Made by a program: the position numbers and the translations under genes. The notes under the pieces are model-generated. The model saw only the letters and a program-made list of their open reading frames with translations, did not search any database and was not told where the DNA came from. From an uncultured beta proteobacterium (GTDB taxonomy: Bacteria; Pseudomonadota; Gammaproteobacteria; Burkholderiales; Burkholderiaceae), in the NCBI GenBank assembly GCA_903944255.1, contig CAJARE010000166.1, forward strand, positions 1 to 5,099: a DNA stretch of 5,099 nucleotides, written 5' to 3'. Of the stretch, positions 1 through 5,099 are shown piece by piece (position 1 is the first letter of the stretch; each line of letters begins with the position of its first letter).

Positions 1-853
1 CCGCTTTTGTTGCTAATGGGTGCTCGGCAGCAACTGCGCAAAAAGTAACGCCCATGATGGTGTCAGCGCGAGTAGTAAATACATACAGCAAGCCATCTTG
101 AATAAAATTGCCATGGTTATCAGCAATTTGATGCTTGAAAGCAAAACGCACTCCACGGCTTTTACCAATCCAATTTTGCTGCATCGTTTTGACCCGTTCA
201 GGCCAGCCCAATCCATCAAGACCATCTAGTAGCTGTTCTGCATAAGCAGTAATGTTGAAATAGTAGCCAGGAATTTCACGTTTCTCGACTAATGCACCAG
301 AGCGCCAACCGCGGCCATCAATGACCTGCTCATTCGCCAAGACAGTTTGATCGATGGGATCCCAATTAACTACTTGCGTCTTACGATAAGCAATACCCTT
401 TTCCAACATCTTTAAGAAGAGCCACTGGTTCCATCGATAGTAGTCAGGACTACAAGTCGCCACTTCGCGAGACCAGTCAATTGCAAGACCCATTGCGACC
501 ATTTGCTTTTTCATATAAGCAATGTTGTCGTAGGTCCATTGCGCAGGTGGAACTTTATTCTGAATCGCCGCATTTTCAGCTGGCATACCGAAAGCATCCC
601 AACCCATTGGCATCAAGACGTTATAACCTTGCATACGCAACTGACGGGCCATCACATCATTGATGGTGTAGTTACGCACATGGCCCATGTGTAATTTCCC
701 AGATGGATAAGGCAGCATCGAGCAAGCGTAATATTTTGGCTTTTTCTGACCAGCGGCATCGACTGCGCTTTCTGATACTTGATAGGCCTTGACGCTATCC
801 CAATCGGCTTGAGCCGCTGCTTCAATGCGACGGTAGTCGTAATCCTTGCTCAT
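1..853 (-). CDS. leuS: Leucyl-tRNA synthetase, N-terminal part (partial, runs off left edge)
   Basis: Cytosolic class I aminoacyl-tRNA synthetase that charges tRNA-Leu with leucine using ATP. Reading the minus strand from the ATG at 853 gives 284 uninterrupted codons (MSKDYDYRRIEAAAQADW...) to the window edge, about a third of the family's usual 860-880 residues. Visible motifs are the class I HIGH-type signature as HMGH (residues 55-58, in YPSGKLHMGHVRNYT), the conserved GWDAFGMPAENAAI stretch (84-97), VNWDPIDQTVLANEQV (162-177), TMQQNWIGKS (223-232), and the start of the CP1 editing domain with its threonine-rich peptide TTRADTIMGVTF (260-271). The KMSKS loop would lie outside the window. 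A purine-rich AAGAAAAGAG lies about 9 bases before the ATG and supports this start. The gene follows dapB by 39 bases on the same strand, so it is probably distal in a bamE-dapB-leuS transcript. Oddity: the zinc-module cysteines seen in E. coli LeuRS are absent (see findings). Identity is secure. Confidence 0.97.
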   Translation of the reverse strand, partial: MSKDYDYRRIEAAAQADWDSVKAYQVSESAVDAAGQKKPKYYACSMLPYPSGKLHMGHVRNYTINDVMARQLRMQGYNVLMPMGWDAFGMPAENAAIQNKVPPAQWTYDNIAYMKKQMVAMGLAIDWSREVATCSPDYYRWNQWLFLKMLEKGIAYRKTQVVNWDPIDQTVLANEQVIDGRGWRSGALVEKREIPGYYFNITAYAEQLLDGLDGLGWPERVKTMQQNWIGKSRGVRFAFKHQIADNHGNFIQDGLLYVFTTRADTIMGVTFCAVAAEHPLATKA

Positions 854-892
854 GTAATACAGCTCTTTTCTTCTATAGGTTTAATTCAATGG

Positions 893-1696
893 CTACTTAC
901 GCAAACCCAAAACATCTTGCATGTCATATAGGCCTACAGTTTGATTTTGCAAGAAGCGCGCTGCACGCAATGATCCTTGTGCATAAGATTGGCGACTGGA
1001 TGATTTATGGCTAATTTCGATACGTTCGCCCTCACCAGCAAATAAGACAGTGTGATCACCAACAATATCGCCGCCTCGAATTGTGGCAAAACCAATCGTG
1101 CCCTCTTTACGTTCACCGGTATGGCCTTCTCTTGCATAAACTGCAACATCATCCAACTTTTTACCAAGGGAATCAGCAATTACCTCGCCCATCTTGAGTG
1201 CAGTACCGGAAGGGGCATCTACTTTATGACGGTGATGGGCCTCAACAATCTCAATGTCATAACCTTCATTCAACATTTTTGCGGCCATCTCTAATAACTT
1301 AAAGGTCGCATTTACACCTACACTCATATTGGGAGCAAAAACGATGGCTAACTTTGCAGAGGCAGTCTTCAGGCTGGCGATTTGTTCTGCACTCAGACCG
1401 GTTGTGCCGATCACCATCTTGGTACCCGTTTTTTCAGCAACCGCCAAATGGGCCATCGTGCCTTCAGGTCTTGTGAAATCGATTAAGAACTGAGCGCCAC
1501 TCAATACCTGAGTTACATCTGCAGAAATCAACACACCCGTTTTTTTGCCTAAGAAAGCAGCTGCATCTTCACCCAACTGCGGACATGAGGCATGCTCAAG
1601 TGCGCCCACCAATTGAGCATCTGGCGTATTCAGAACGGCTTCAATTAACATCTTGCCCATGCGACCTGTGGCACCAGCTATTGCAATCTTCATCAT
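893..1696 (-). CDS. dapB: 4-hydroxy-tetrahydrodipicolinate reductase
   Basis: Cytosolic enzyme of the diaminopimelate/lysine pathway. It reduces the DapA product (4-hydroxy-tetrahydrodipicolinate) to tetrahydrodipicolinate with NAD(P)H, feeding lysine and peptidoglycan synthesis. The 267-residue length is typical. The N-terminal Rossmann nucleotide loop reads GATGRMG (residues 8-14). The DapB signature EAHHRHKVDAPSGTA (152-166) carries the catalytic His (H154, aligned by motif to E. coli H159) and Lys (K158, E. coli K163). GTTGLS (97-102) and FAPNMSVGVN (120-129) are further family blocks. The start is a tandem ATGATG at 1696/1693; GAAGAAA just upstream serves as ribosome binding site, so the product begins MMK or MK. 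The gene lies 55 bases after bamE and 39 before leuS, all on the minus strand, consistent with co-transcription. No key residue is missing. Identity is very secure; only the choice between the two adjacent ATGs is open. Confidence 0.97.
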   Translation of the reverse strand: MMKIAIAGATGRMGKMLIEAVLNTPDAQLVGALEHASCPQLGEDAAAFLGKKTGVLISADVTQVLSGAQFLIDFTRPEGTMAHLAVAEKTGTKMVIGTTGLSAEQIASLKTASAKLAIVFAPNMSVGVNATFKLLEMAAKMLNEGYDIEIVEAHHRHKVDAPSGTALKMGEVIADSLGKKLDDVAVYAREGHTGERKEGTIGFATIRGGDIVGDHTVLFAGEGERIEISHKSSSRQSYAQGSLRAARFLQNQTVGLYDMQDVLGLRK

Positions 1697-1751
1697 GGAT
1701 TTCTTCGCTCTGTCATTAAAGTATTAATTACAAACTGCTTAAGATTTTTTC

Positions 1752-2447
1752 TTACTGGGTTTTCAACGGGGTTGGTTTATCAGACCCCGCCGATTCTGTT
1801 ACTAAGTTCGTTGTTGGAGCAGAGCTTTCGGCAGGCTTAGGAATCGCAATCTCGGCCGGCTTTGTTGCTGGAGGCAAATTATTAGTGGGACTAGGAACCA
1901 ACAACTCTGGTTGCTGCAAAGGCACTGTTACCGGTGGCTTATTGTTACCAGTCAAAATTTCCCAGAAGGAGCGCTTCTGTTTTGCATAGTTATCAATTTC
2001 TGCGACCATCTCTATTTCGGTTGGTAAGGCATCACCCTCGAATTTCACCAATTTATCGCCATCAAAAAAGACGGTTACACGACGCTCTTTTCCAATCACT
2101 TGACCAGCGCGTTTGAATTCAAAAACATAATCCCAGCGATTGACATGGAAATAGCTTGCCAATAAGGGGGTGCCTAAAATTTGACGAACCTGTTCGCGCG
2201 TCATATCCAACTTCAACTTGGAATACTGCTCACTGGAAATAAAATTACCTTGCACGACGTCAGGAACATAAGGCCTAAAAATGGTATTCATCCAAGCACG
2301 CTGATGGTCATCCACTGCAGAAGTGCAGCCTCCCAGACTTAAAAATCCCAAGAAAGCCAAAGCCATTAAGCCAAGCCGTGGGGAAGCATAGAACCTCTTT
2401 AAAAAAGGGTTCAAAAAGCGATTAAACAGTACAGGGCAATTTTGCAT
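1752..2447 (-). CDS. bamE: Outer-membrane assembly lipoprotein BamE (SmpA/OmlA family) with Pro-rich C-terminal tail
   Basis: Small lipoprotein of the BAM complex, which folds beta-barrel proteins into the outer membrane; it should be lipid-anchored in the inner leaflet of that membrane. From the ATG at 2447 the product has 231 residues: a basic n-region (KR near 17-18, R24), a hydrophobic stretch LMALAFLGFLSL and a lipobox LGGC with Cys41 as the predicted acylated residue. The BamE domain follows: FRPYVPDVVQGNF (57-69), MTREQVRQILGTP (82-94), RWDYVFEF (104-111) and TVFFDGDKLVKFEG (125-138). After about residue 170 comes a low-complexity Pro/Thr/Ala tail to the end. The open frame extends upstream to 2549, but that part is antisense to fur and would put an implausible 74 residues before the Cys, so I reject it. 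No ATG in this region has a good ribosome site; the start at 2447 is therefore only probable. The gene is divergent from fur, an arrangement known for omlA/fur in Pseudomonas and relatives, and leads the dapB-leuS block. Confidence 0.9.
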   Translation of the reverse strand: MQNCPVLFNRFLNPFLKRFYASPRLGLMALAFLGFLSLGGCTSAVDDHQRAWMNTIFRPYVPDVVQGNFISSEQYSKLKLDMTREQVRQILGTPLLASYFHVNRWDYVFEFKRAGQVIGKERRVTVFFDGDKLVKFEGDALPTEIEMVAEIDNYAKQKRSFWEILTGNNKPPVTVPLQQPELLVPSPTNNLPPATKPAEIAIPKPAESSAPTTNLVTESAGSDKPTPLKTQ

Positions 2448-2500
2448 GGCTAGACGTATCATTAAGATCTTGATTTTAGCTCCCAAAGCCATGACTACGA
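2385..2500. promoter_or_regulatory. Compressed divergent start region of fur (+) and bamE (-)
   Basis: The predicted ATG of bamE (2447, minus) and that of fur (2491, plus) leave only 43 bases between them, so both promoters must overlap coding sequence. A -10-like TAAAAT for bamE can be read on the minus strand at about 2478-2473, and a -10-like TATCAT for fur at 2457-2462, but neither has a recognisable -35 at the right spacing. Between them sits an imperfect inverted repeat, ATTAAGATCTTGAT (2461-2474), that could be an operator. In Pseudomonas aeruginosa the equivalent fur and omlA genes are also back-to-back with overlapping promoters, which is why I mark this region despite weak boxes. 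The exact promoter positions are not supported. Confidence 0.4.
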
Positions 2501-2946
2501 ACCAAAACCCATCACCAGCAGATTTAAGAGATATCGGTCTAAAAGCCACCGGTCCTCGTATGAAAATATTGGATTTTTTTCATCAAAACGGGGGCACTCA
2601 TTTCAGTGCAGAAGATGTCTTTATGGCACTTGCTAAAGAAGACCAAGAAATCGGCTTAGCCACTGTATACCGAGTGTTAACCCAATTTGAGCAAGCAGGG
2701 CTTTTACTTCGCAGCCATTTTGAGTCCAGCAAAGGCGATAGTCGGGCGATTTACGAACTCAATGAAGGAAACCATCATGACCACCTAGTTTGTCTTGACT
2801 GTGGTCATGTTGAGGAGTTTGTAGATGAGGCAATTGAGAAAAGGCAAAGAGATATCGCTAAAAACCTTGGATTTAAGCTCCAAGAGCATTCTTTGGCCAT
2901 GTATGGCCATTGCCTGAAGAAAAACTGCCGAAATAAGCAAAAATAG
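2491..2946 (+). CDS. fur: Ferric uptake regulator Fur
   Basis: Cytosolic dimeric metalloregulator that binds Fe(II) and represses iron-uptake genes at Fur boxes. From the ATG at 2491 the protein has 151 residues, a normal Fur length. The N-terminal winged-helix DNA-binding domain contains GLKATGPRMKIL (16-27), THFSAEDVF (36-44) and the recognition-helix region EIGLATVYRVLTQFEQAG (53-70). The dimerisation/metal domain has HHDHLVCLDCG (95-105), with histidines for the regulatory sites and the first CxxC pair (C101, C104), then EHSLAMYGHC (132-141) and a second pair C141/C146 (CLKKNC), matching the structural zinc cysteines known for the family. These are the hallmarks of Fur rather than Zur or PerR. 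An in-frame ATG at 2446 would add 15 residues (MARRIIKILILAPKA); I prefer 2491 because it aligns with the E. coli Fur N-terminus, although 2446 has a weak AGGG upstream and 2491 has no clear ribosome site. The gene ends at a strong terminator and converges on gap. Confidence 0.96.
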   Translation: MTTNQNPSPADLRDIGLKATGPRMKILDFFHQNGGTHFSAEDVFMALAKEDQEIGLATVYRVLTQFEQAGLLLRSHFESSKGDSRAIYELNEGNHHDHLVCLDCGHVEEFVDEAIEKRQRDIAKNLGFKLQEHSLAMYGHCLKKNCRNKQK

Positions 2947-2979
2947 ATGGCATTAGCCCCTTTGAGGGATGATTAATGT

Positions 2980-3009
2980 AAAAAAGACCTCAAATCGAGG
3001 TCTTTTTTT
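2980..3009. terminator. Bidirectional rho-independent terminator between fur and gap
   Basis: A hairpin with stem GACCTC (2986-2991) / GAGGTC (2997-3002) and a 5-base loop AAATC is flanked by six A on the left (2980-2985) and seven T on the right (3003-3009). On the plus strand it gives a stem followed by a U-run about 40 bases after the fur stop. On the minus strand the A-run becomes the U-run, serving gap, whose stop lies about 70 bases upstream on that strand. The A and T runs can also pair, lengthening the stem. This is the classic form of a shared terminator for convergent genes. Confidence 0.93.
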
Positions 3010-3040
3010 ATATCAGCATCACTATCTAGTGCAATTTCAG

Positions 3041-3090
3041 TAACTTTTAGTGAGTTTTAACTACTTTTATTGACTTTTACTTACTTAACC
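3041..3090. repeat. Degenerate 10-bp tandem repeat with helically phased T-tracts
   Basis: Five consecutive 10-mers share a pattern close to TGACTTTTAN: taacttttag, tgagttttaa, ctacttttat, tgacttttac and a diverged ttacttaacc. Four contain a TTTT run exactly 10 bases from the next. The array covers the gap stop codon (3083-3081) and extends into the fur/gap spacer. It may be a small slippage expansion, and the spacing of one helical turn is the arrangement known to produce intrinsic DNA bending. No known functional repeat family is recognised. Confidence 0.6.
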
Positions 3091-4109
3091 GCCATTAAGG
3101 CTTCGGCAGCATTGAGCATTTGGACTGAATAACCCCATTCGTTGTCATACCAAGCCAATACCTTGACCAATTTTCCATCAGCAGAAACGCGAGTTTGTGA
3201 AGCGTCGTAAATACTTGGACGAGGGTCGTGGTTAAAGTCGATGGAAACCAGTGGCAGGGTATTAAAGCCCAAAATACCCTTCAGTTCACCTTCACTAGCC
3301 GCCTTCAAAATGGAGTTCACTTCATCTACGCTAGTCGCACGATTAGCAGCAAAGGTTAGATCCACAACAGACACATTAATGACGGGCACCCGCATCGCAA
3401 AACCATCAAAGCGACCAGCAAGCGCTGGTAAGACTAAGCCAACGGCTTTGGCTGCACCGGTTTTTGTTGGGATCATACTGCTTACGGCTGAGCGCGCCCG
3501 GCGCATATCCTTGTGATAAACATCGGTTAATACTTGGTCATTGGTAAACGCATGAATCGTGGTCATCAAGCCTGACTCAATGCCAATCTTCTCTAATAAA
3601 GGTTTGACCAAGGGTGCCAAACAGTTAGTAGTACAGCTTGCATTTGATACCACTACATCACTTGGCTTTAATACATTTTGATTCACGCCATAAACAATCG
3701 TAGCATCCACATCTTTTTCACCAGGAGCAGAAATCAATACTTTTTTCGCACCCTGTTGAATGTGAATCATGGCTTTTTCTTTAGAGGTGAACTTACCAGT
3801 GCACTCTAAAACTAAATCAACGCCTAATTCACCCCATGGGGTTTCTGCTGGATTACGAGTAGAGAACATTTTGATGCGATCGCCATTCACCACCATGCAA
3901 TCACCATCAACTGAAACCTGGGCTGGAAAGCGTCCATGCGCAGAATCGTACTGAGTTAAGTGGGCATTAATTGCGATATCACCCATCGCATTGATCGCAA
4001 CGATCTTAATATCTCGCCTAGGTTTGCCATTGACCTGATCTTCATATAAGGCACGCAATACCATGCGTCCGATGCGACCATAACCATTAATTGCGACATT
4101 AATTGTCAT
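3081..4109 (-). CDS. gap: Type I glyceraldehyde-3-phosphate dehydrogenase
   Basis: Cytosolic tetrameric enzyme that interconverts glyceraldehyde-3-phosphate and 1,3-bisphosphoglycerate with NAD(P), in glycolysis/gluconeogenesis. The 342-residue length is normal. The N-terminal Rossmann motif is INGYGRIGR (residues 7-15). The catalytic Cys159 lies in SNASCTTN (155-162) and the catalytic His186 in TIHAFTND (184-191). YHKDMRRARSAVSSMIPTKTGAAKAV (199-223 region) forms the S-loop and phosphate-binding part, and AWYDNEWGYS (319-328) is the C-terminal signature. The start is well set: AGGGG lies about 6 bases before the ATG at 4109. Oddity: the residue after the second beta strand, normally the NAD-selecting Asp (D32 in Bacillus numbering), is Ala41 (in VAINAMGD), so cofactor preference is uncertain. 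The active-site Cys and S-loop argue against erythrose-4-phosphate dehydrogenase, but I have not aligned it. The gene follows tkt by 60 bases and ends before the shared terminator. Confidence 0.96.
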   Translation of the reverse strand: MTINVAINGYGRIGRMVLRALYEDQVNGKPRRDIKIVAINAMGDIAINAHLTQYDSAHGRFPAQVSVDGDCMVVNGDRIKMFSTRNPAETPWGELGVDLVLECTGKFTSKEKAMIHIQQGAKKVLISAPGEKDVDATIVYGVNQNVLKPSDVVVSNASCTTNCLAPLVKPLLEKIGIESGLMTTIHAFTNDQVLTDVYHKDMRRARSAVSSMIPTKTGAAKAVGLVLPALAGRFDGFAMRVPVINVSVVDLTFAANRATSVDEVNSILKAASEGELKGILGFNTLPLVSIDFNHDPRPSIYDASQTRVSADGKLVKVLAWYDNEWGYSVQMLNAAEALMAVK

Positions 4110-4169
4110 TCCATTCCCCTAACTTATTTTAAATTTACTAATGCTTAATCTTTGATGATGGCTTGATAT

Positions 4170-5099
4170 TTATTTCCGTGCAACGCACTGTTTCACAGTC
4201 TTTGCAATCTGATCACTTGTTAAACCAAAATACTCATAGAGCTGTGGCGCTGGCGCAGACTCTCCAAAAGTATCGACTCCATGCACAGCAGCACATCCAT
4301 ACTTCCACCAAAAATCACTGACGCCTGCTTCAACCGCAATACGCGGAATATTCGCTGGTAAAACTTTTGCTTTGTAGGCGGCATCTTGTTGATCAAAGAC
4401 CGTGGTAGAAGGCATAGAGACTATGCGCACTCCAATACCGTCCTTTTCTAACTGCTGCGCAGCTTGAAGAGCAAGAGCTACTTCAGAACCAGTAGCAATC
4501 ATCACAGCATCTATCTTGGTAGACTTTGGATCACGCAAGACATAAGCACCGCGAGCGATTTCTTTTACTTGGGCAGCACTACGAGAAACAAATGGGCAGG
4601 TCTGACGACTAAAGATTAAAGCGCTTGGCCCATTCTTACGCTCGATTGCTGCACCCCAGGCAACCCCACTCTCGGTGGTATCACAAGGACGCCAGACCAT
4701 CAGATTGGGGATGAGCCGCAAGCTGGCGACCTGCTCAACAGATTGATGGGTTGGGCCATCTTCACCCAGGCCAATTGAGTCATGCGTAAAGACAAAAATG
4801 CTGCGCAACTTCATCAAAGCCGCCATGCGTAATGCGTTACGACTGTAGTCTGAGAAGGTTAAGAAGGTCCCGCCAAATGGGATGTATCCCCCATGCAGAG
4901 CGATACCATTCATGATGGCGCTCATCCCAAATTCACGAACACCATAGTTGATATGGTTGCCCCATTGATCACCGCGCACTGCTTTACAAGAAGACCAATT
5001 GGTTAAATTAGAACCAGTTAAGTCTGCTGAACCGCCCATAAATTCAGGAACAGCAGGAGCTAAGGCTTCAATTGCATTTTGACTAGCTTTACGGGTTGC
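4170..5099 (-). CDS. tkt: Transketolase, C-terminal half (partial, runs off right edge)
   Basis: Thiamine-diphosphate enzyme that moves two-carbon ketol units between sugar phosphates in the non-oxidative pentose phosphate pathway (and the Calvin cycle where present), producing or using glyceraldehyde-3-phosphate. 309 residues are in the window, about the last 45-50% of a usual 660-residue protein. The frame stays open to 5099 (ATRKASQNAIEALAP...), so the ATG at 5039 is internal Met, not a start. Visible blocks are GGSADLTGSN (22-31), NYGVREFGMSAIMNG (51-65) with the pyrimidine-domain glutamate E56 that activates the cofactor (aligned by motif to E. coli E411), THDSIGLGEDGPTHQ (105-119) with the substrate-contacting histidines, FSRQ (163-166), and the C-terminal domain ending DTFGESAPAPQLYEYFGLT (276-294). 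The N-terminal diphosphate-binding domain lies beyond the edge. Downstream by 60 bases on the same strand is gap, so the two are probably co-transcribed. Identity is secure. Confidence 0.96.
   Translation of the reverse strand, partial: ATRKASQNAIEALAPAVPEFMGGSADLTGSNLTNWSSCKAVRGDQWGNHINYGVREFGMSAIMNGIALHGGYIPFGGTFLTFSDYSRNALRMAALMKLRSIFVFTHDSIGLGEDGPTHQSVEQVASLRLIPNLMVWRPCDTTESGVAWGAAIERKNGPSALIFSRQTCPFVSRSAAQVKEIARGAYVLRDPKSTKIDAVMIATGSEVALALQAAQQLEKDGIGVRIVSMPSTTVFDQQDAAYKAKVLPANIPRIAVEAGVSDFWWKYGCAAVHGVDTFGESAPAPQLYEYFGLTSDQIAKTVKQCVARK

Noticed and set aside
1052..1294. Plus-strand open frame opposite dapB, and similar short frames at 20-229, 481-694, 1934-2116, 3241-3516 and 3769-3954
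   Set aside because: All are opposite or out of frame with strongly conserved genes (leuS, dapB, bamE, gap), with no family motifs or convincing ribosome sites.
1740..1754. Inverted repeat TAAGA/TCTTA at the bamE stop codon
   Set aside because: Five-base AT-rich stem with no GC clamp; too weak for a terminator, and continuous transcription into dapB is likely.
2446..2490. Fur N-terminal extension MARRIIKILILAPKA
   Set aside because: Not excluded because a weak AGGG precedes it, but the start at 2491 matches the usual Fur N-terminus and length better, and the extension overlaps the bamE start.
2448..2549. Upstream extension of the bamE open frame (34 extra residues beginning MAFRPISLKSAG)
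   Set aside because: It lies antisense to the fur start region, has no ribosome site, and would place a 74-residue segment before the lipobox Cys; lipoprotein signal peptides are far shorter.
2957..2968. Small inverted repeat CCCCTTTGAGGG after fur
   Set aside because: A three-base stem is near chance level, and the strong terminator immediately downstream explains the 3' end.
4110..4169. Possible internal promoter in the tkt-gap spacer (TAAAAT box upstream of gap)
   Set aside because: No -35 element at suitable spacing, and AT-rich DNA gives such boxes by chance; co-transcription from tkt is simpler.
1..5099. Search for mobile elements, CRISPR, tRNA/rRNA, defence or toxin-antitoxin systems
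   Set aside because: Nearly all sequence is accounted for by six housekeeping genes and short spacers; no terminal repeats, regularly spaced long repeats or RNA-gene folds were seen.

Overview
The window looks like ordinary chromosomal core DNA from a betaproteobacterium of the order Burkholderiales. The closest match I recognise is a Polynucleobacter-like freshwater lineage: betaproteobacterial versions of LeuRS, GAPDH and transketolase, moderate-to-low GC by eye, compact spacing, and the fur / bamE / dapB / leuS order. The genus is inferred from remembered protein wording, not from a search.

Left block (1-2447, minus strand): bamE (outer-membrane assembly lipoprotein) -> dapB (lysine/diaminopimelate synthesis) -> leuS (leucyl-tRNA synthetase, 5' part only; it runs off the left edge). 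Gaps of 55 and 39 bases without a convincing terminator suggest one transcript linking envelope assembly, peptidoglycan/lysine precursor supply and translation. Centre (2491-2946, plus strand): fur, the ferric uptake regulator, divergent from bamE. The two 5' ends lie so close that each promoter must sit partly in the other gene's coding sequence. Between 2947 and 3080 there is a strong bidirectional rho-independent terminator and a 10-bp periodic T-tract array.

Right block (3081-5099, minus strand): the 3' half of tkt (transketolase, cut by the right edge) followed by gap (type I GAPDH), converging on fur. The two enzymes share glyceraldehyde-3-phosphate and link the non-oxidative pentose phosphate pathway with lower glycolysis/gluconeogenesis.

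I see no mobile element, CRISPR array, tRNA, rRNA, toxin-antitoxin or defence system, and no undescribed multi-gene system. The points worth a second look are small: the compressed fur/bamE start region with a near-palindrome, Ala in place of the usual cofactor-selecting Asp in GAPDH, a Pro-rich tail on BamE, absence of zinc-ligand cysteines in LeuRS, and the helically phased T-tracts after gap.
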